DNA from: Enterobacter chuandaensis
GTDB lineage: Bacteria; Pseudomonadota; Gammaproteobacteria; Enterobacterales; Enterobacteriaceae
Assembly (NCBI RefSeq): GCF_003594915.1
Contig: NZ_QZCS01000004.1
Coordinates: 248,001-312,000, forward strand
Reading direction: 5' to 3'
DNA: 64,000 nucleotides
The translations under genes and the position numbers were made by a program. The notes beneath the pieces were generated by a model. It had not been told where the DNA came from, ran no database searches, and saw only the letters and a list, made by a program, of their open reading frames with translations. Every line of letters begins with the position of its first letter. Positions within the stretch are counted from its first letter, which is position 1. This document shows, piece by piece, positions 63,393 to 64,000 of the stretch.

Positions 63393-63815
63393 TTAACCTT
63401 TATTGGTCTCTTTTTTGCGAAACGAGAGATAGCCAAATACGCCGCTTTCACCATCGCTCGGATGGTTTACGCCATCCATCACCGTCACTTCGGGGAAGTC
63501 AAACGGCGACACGTTTTCAAAACAGGCGACATTTACGCCGTATTCATTTGGGTTCGAACGACGCTGATGGAACGTGTAAATCCCGCAGACCGAGCAGAAG
63601 AAATGCCGCGCCGTCCCCGTGTTAAAACGGTACTCCGTCAGCTTATCCTCACCTCTGGTCACGGTAATACCCGACAGCGGTGCAGAGACCACAACCGCGC
63701 CCCGCATACGGCAAAAAGAGCAGCTGCAGCGCCGCGCGGTATTAAAGCCGTCAGTGAGTACGACGGTATATGCCACCGCACCACAATGGCACTGTGCATG
63801 ACGAATGTCAGCCAT
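63393..63815 (-). CDS. GFA-family (CENP-V/glutathione-dependent formaldehyde-activating) zinc protein
   Basis: A 140-aa protein with the Mss4-like zinc fold: AQCHCGAVAY, RRCSCSFCRMRG and FFCSVCGIYTFH supply seven cysteines for two zinc ions, as in the GFA domain. Despite the family name, most members have no proven formaldehyde activity. It begins 3 bp after the stop of the upstream gene at the right edge and is probably co-transcribed with it. Confidence 0.9.
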   Translation of the reverse strand: MADIRHAQCHCGAVAYTVVLTDGFNTARRCSCSFCRMRGAVVVSAPLSGITVTRGEDKLTEYRFNTGTARHFFCSVCGIYTFHQRRSNPNEYGVNVACFENVSPFDFPEVTVMDGVNHPSDGESGVFGYLSFRKKETNKG

Positions 63816-63818
63816 CGG

Positions 63819-64000
63819 TTATACCCCTTTTCTCACCAGCTCGGCGGCCTTAACGAAAACCTCATCTTCTACACCATCGCCTTTCTGCCTGCCCAGCCTG
63901 ACCAGTTCGTTGACAATGCTGTCGCGATCGATCGGTTTCTGCGATGAAACCAGCCCAATGACAGCGGCACCAATCGCCAGCCCCACTAATCCTGTTTGTT
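63819..64000 (-). CDS. Small membrane-associated protein (3' part; start outside the window)
   Basis: The visible part, about 60 codons, starts with a hydrophobic segment (GLVGLAIGAAVIGLVSSQKP) and continues as a charged helical domain (DRDSIVNELVRLGRQKGDGV, then FVKAAELVRKGV and stop). The N-terminus lies beyond the right edge, perhaps by only a few codons. No family recognised. It is followed after 3 bp by the GFA-family gene. Confidence 0.6.
   Translation of the reverse strand, partial: QTGLVGLAIGAAVIGLVSSQKPIDRDSIVNELVRLGRQKGDGVEDEVFVKAAELVRKGV

Noticed and set aside
63462..63947. 161-codon plus-strand frame over the GFA gene and right edge
   Set aside because: The minus strand carries a clear zinc-binding GFA protein and a coupled partial gene; this frame is antisense to both.

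Overview
The window is a chromosomal segment of an enteric gamma-proteobacterium of the Enterobacter type (Enterobacter cloacae complex or a close relative). The protein sequences and the gene order (smvA, narUZYWV, nhoA, yddH, pptA, yncG, ansP, yncE, yncD/pqqU, mcbR, curA, mnaT, ydcZ, ydcY, ortT, patD, ydcVUTSR, hslJ, ydbJ, nifJ, micC, ompN) follow the Escherichia coli K-12 backbone around the nitrate reductase Z locus, while srfABC, a YxeK-type sulfur operon, a second EF-G and two amidase effector/immunity pairs sit in the junctions between backbone genes. No tRNA, rRNA, CRISPR array, IS element or prophage was seen. Species identity is inference from recalled family sequences; no search was run.

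Left part (1-15.9 kb): the start of the efflux gene smvA and its divergent repressor smvR with two operator-like sites, then the complete second nitrate reductase operon narU-narZ-narY-narW-narV, nhoA and the divergent flavin reductase gene yddH. Between yddH and pptA lies cargo: a small amidase effector with a periplasmic immunity protein, a stand-alone EF-G paralogue divergent from an ArsR-type regulator, and a second LpxL-type lipid A acyltransferase.

Middle (15.9-36.4 kb): pptA and yncG, then a seven-gene minus-strand operon (two luciferase-like monooxygenases, an M20 amidohydrolase, a GNAT acetyltransferase and a polar amino acid ABC importer) whose content matches the Bacillus yxe/ytm operons for S-(2-succino)cysteine-like thioether salvage. 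After it come an adenylate-kinase-like P-loop protein, a cupin, a LysR regulator and a broken gene remnant next to ansP. The backbone then resumes with yncE and yncD/pqqU sharing a Fur-box-bearing intergenic region, mcbR, curA, an Xre-cupin regulator divergent from mnaT-ydcZ, ydcY, and an orphan DppA-like binding protein.

Right part (36.7-64 kb): srfABC encodes a membrane-anchored proline-rich protein, an actin/Hsp70-fold ATPase-like protein and a large protein with a degenerate P-loop. Then come a hydrolase, the orphan membrane toxin gene ortT, a nitric-oxide-responsive yeaR-yeaR2-yoaG cluster with a clear NsrR site, the putrescine/GABA-aldehyde locus patD-ydcVUTS-ydcR, a small zinc-ribbon protein, a second amidase/immunity pair (immunity protein predicted as a lipoprotein), a CioAB-type cytochrome bd oxidase with its DUF2474 mini-subunit, hslJ, ydbJ, nifJ, the sRNA gene micC, porin gene ompN (with an unusual cysteine pair in a surface loop), a tiny ORF with its own ribosome site and terminator, a GFA-family protein and the end of a small membrane-protein gene.

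Functional threads: anaerobic and nitrosative life (narUZYWV, yeaR/yoaG, nifJ, bd oxidase), envelope and antibiotic/biocide barriers (smvAR, lpxL paralogue, ompN/micC, hslJ), nutrient salvage (thioether operon, ansP, pqqU, patD-ydc, DppA-like protein) and interbacterial or stress toxins (two Tae2-like amidases, ortT, perhaps srfABC).
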